DNA from: Acidimicrobiales bacterium
Lineage (GTDB): Bacteria > Actinomycetota > Acidimicrobiia > Acidimicrobiales > RAAP-2
Direction: 5' to 3'
Length of the DNA: 14,918 nt
NCBI GenBank assembly: GCA_017883125.1
Contig: JADGOD010000171.1
Span: 1 to 14,918 of the forward strand
Shown piece by piece: positions 13,879 through 14,918 of the stretch. Position numbers and translations under genes: made by a program. Position 1 is the stretch's first letter; each line of letters starts with the position of its first letter. The notes under the pieces were generated by a model, which saw nothing but the letters and a program-made list of their open reading frames with translations, was not told where the DNA came from and searched no databases.

Positions 13879-14560
13879 CGAGGCCGTCGCCGAGGCGGGC
13901 GGAGGCCACGTCGTGGTGGCGGACATCTCCGACCCGGCCCAGTGCGCGGCGCTGATCAAGGAGGCCGCCGGCCATCTCGGTGGCATCGACATGCTCCTGA
14001 CGGTGGTGGGCGTCTCGCGGCTCGGCCTCCTGGCTGAGGGCGATCCGGAAATCTGGGAGGAGTGCCTCCGCAATAACGTGATCGGGCCGGCCCTCGTCAC
14101 CAGCGCAGCGATCCCGGTGCTCTCCGACAACGCCTTCGTCGGCTTCTTCTCCTCCGAGTCGGTGGGCATGCCCTACCACGGCCTCGTCCCCTACGGGACG
14201 TCCAAGGCGGCCCTCGAGGAGATGATCCGCGGGTTCCGTGCCGAGCACCCCGAGTTCCGCTTCTCGTGCCTGCGGGTCGGAGCGACGCAAGGGACCGAGT
14301 TCGCCCGTGACTTCGACGCCGACAAGGCGATGAACCTCTCCGAGACGTGGATCAAGCGCGGGAACATCCCGACGAACTTCATGACGGCCGAGGACCTCGG
14401 CAGGGCGATCGCCCGGATCATCGCCATCGCCATGGAGTTCGAGGGGATCGACTACCAGGACCTCGTGCTTCGCGGGACCGGGGGACCGTTCTACGGAGGC
14501 ATCGAGGAGATGATGGCCCAGATGGAGACGTCGCAGGCAGAGGCGGAACGGTTCGAGTGA
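13727..14560 (+). CDS. Short-chain dehydrogenase/reductase (SDR), first of two tandem copies
   Basis: A 277-residue SDR. The cofactor site is GASAGIG at 20-26, and Arg45 right after the second strand (VFVGRSK) suggests NADP(H). The usual NNAG is replaced by LTVVGVS at 91-97. The catalytic triad is present: Ser143 in FFSSESVG, Tyr156 and Lys160 in PYGTSKAAL. The C-terminal part (PTNFMTAEDLGRAIARII) has a substrate-loop region followed by a Glu/Met-rich tail (GGIEEMMAQMETSQAEAERFE). The natural substrate is unknown; it could be a hydroxyacyl-CoA, alcohol or ketone of the same pathway. ATG 13727 follows CCAGGGGGGAAA, an unusually strong purine-rich ribosome binding site identical in kind in the second copy. 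The gene stands alone with its own leader and -10-like element and is followed by a second copy 1040 bp downstream. Confidence 0.88.
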   Translation: MAQESGQSVSLAGKRCVVVGASAGIGKQTAMDMVAMGGDVVFVGRSKAKLDEAVAEAGGGHVVVADISDPAQCAALIKEAAGHLGGIDMLLTVVGVSRLGLLAEGDPEIWEECLRNNVIGPALVTSAAIPVLSDNAFVGFFSSESVGMPYHGLVPYGTSKAALEEMIRGFRAEHPEFRFSCLRVGATQGTEFARDFDADKAMNLSETWIKRGNIPTNFMTAEDLGRAIARIIAIAMEFEGIDYQDLVLRGTGGPFYGGIEEMMAQMETSQAEAERFE

Positions 14561-14592
14561 GTCCCCGCAACCTCCGACCCATTCGCCGCGGC

Positions 14593-14633
14593 TGAGCCAC
14601 ACAGCACCAAGGGCAAGGCGCCCAAAGGGCTCA
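14593..14633 (+). terminator. Possible nested hairpin after SDR copy 1
   Basis: TGAGCC (14593-14598) can pair with GGCTCA (14628-14633), enclosing a second stem GGGC (14611-14614) with GCCC (14620-14623). It lies 33 bp after the SDR stop, a suitable place for a terminator. No T run follows and the outer loop is long, so this is weak. Confidence 0.22.
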
Positions 14634-14696
14634 TCGAACGTGCAGCGGTGCCCTGACGCGCCACGAGGTCGAAGAGGGTCGCCATCCCGGGCGTCG

Positions 14697-14702
14697 TAGA
14701 GT
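14697..14702 (+). promoter_or_regulatory. Putative -10 element (TAGAGT) of the SDR gene, copy 2
   Basis: Same hexamer and context as in copy 1, 64 bp before the ATG. The leader again holds a hairpin, here CGCAGC (14724-14729) with GCTGCG (14734-14739), although the surrounding leader bases have changed. Confidence 0.4.
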
Positions 14703-14766
14703 ACGAGCGAGTCAGATCCTCAACGCAGCCCTCGCTGCGGTCAACCACGAGTCTCCAGGGGGGAGA

Positions 14767-14918
14767 ATGGCCCAGGAATCCGGACACTCCGTCTCGCTCG
14801 CCGGCAAGCGCTGCGTGGTCGTCGGCGCATCGGCGGGGATTGGCAGGCAGACGGCGATGGACATGGTGGCGATGGGCGGCGACGTCGTCTTCGTCGGTCG
14901 GTCCAAGACCAAGCTCGA
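14767..14918 (+). CDS. Short-chain dehydrogenase/reductase (SDR), second tandem copy, cut by window end
   Basis: The first 50 codons of a near-identical copy of the SDR at 13727. By eye, 6 of 152 bases differ. Three changes are silent and three change residues: Gln7 to His, Lys27 to Arg and Ala48 to Thr. The cofactor motif GASAGIG (20-26) and Arg45 are kept. The start is ATG 14767 after CCAGGGGGGAGA. Whether the copy is full length or has diverged in its substrate-binding half cannot be seen here. If intact, the pair could be isoenzymes with different substrates or expression, since the leaders differ much more than the coding starts. Confidence 0.85.
   Translation, partial: MAQESGHSVSLAGKRCVVVGASAGIGRQTAMDMVAMGGDVVFVGRSKTKL

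Larger units (their letters stand above)
14689..14918 (+). repeat. Direct repeat copy 2: leader and 5' coding part of the second SDR gene
   Basis: Counterpart of 13648-13878, cut by the window end. The left border is the same GGGCGTCGTAGAGTACGA block. Sequence left of that block is not visibly shared, so the duplication border lies there or has been eroded. Confidence 0.9.

Noticed and set aside
13331..14602. Minus-strand open frame (423 codons) over the SDR gene
   Set aside because: Antisense shadow of the SDR gene and its leader; its repeat-like C-terminal part only mirrors the SDR duplication.

Overview
The window is visibly GC-rich, densely packed and strongly GC-biased at third codon positions. 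It carries acyl-CoA metabolism genes typical of Actinomycetota: heteromeric acyl-CoA dehydrogenases, a DUF35 zinc-ribbon protein beside an SCP-x/Ltp2-type thiolase, and a CaiB-type CoA transferase. I would guess a mycobacterial relative or a member of the Acidimicrobiia. That placement is inference from gene content, not from a marker gene. No tRNA, rRNA, CRISPR array, insertion sequence or phage gene was seen.

Layout. (1) Left edge: the 5' end of a probable crotonase-fold gene on the minus strand (1-286), divergent from a two-gene plus-strand unit with an unusual CoA transferase (334-1545) and an amidohydrolase (1549-2970). (2) 3060-8444: a five-gene plus-strand operon with overlapping or near-touching genes: two-domain VOC protein, large acyl-CoA dehydrogenase subunit, small acyl-CoA dehydrogenase subunit, a fusion of a cysteine-less thiolase-like domain to a DUF35 zinc ribbon/OB fold, and a thiolase. 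A TAGAGT -10-like element lies upstream. (3) 8623-12257: a second plus-strand unit behind its own promoter-like sequence: a 101-aa conserved protein of unknown function, an acyl-CoA ligase interrupted by tandem in-frame stops (TAA TGA), an MFE-2-type SDR and a double-hotdog thioesterase. A 5'-truncated acyl-CoA dehydrogenase relic follows. (4) 12574-13353: a convergent enoyl-CoA hydratase/isomerase-family gene on the minus strand. (5) 13727 to the right edge: an SDR gene and, 1040 bp downstream, a second nearly identical copy cut by the window end. Each copy has its own leader and -10-like element.

Taken together this reads as a catabolic locus for an unknown carboxylic acid, perhaps a branched, alicyclic or steroid-type side chain. 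The substrate is activated by the ligase or the CoA transferase, desaturated by the heteromeric dehydrogenase, hydrated and oxidised by the crotonase-like and SDR enzymes, and cleaved by the thiolase with its DUF35 partner. The thioesterase would act as overflow or salvage. The gene order (dehydrogenase pair, DUF35 protein, thiolase) resembles the actinobacterial cholesterol side-chain (igr/chsE-chsH-ltp2) operon. Here, however, a degenerate thiolase-like domain sits where the MaoC hydratase part would be. The substrate cannot be named from sequence alone.
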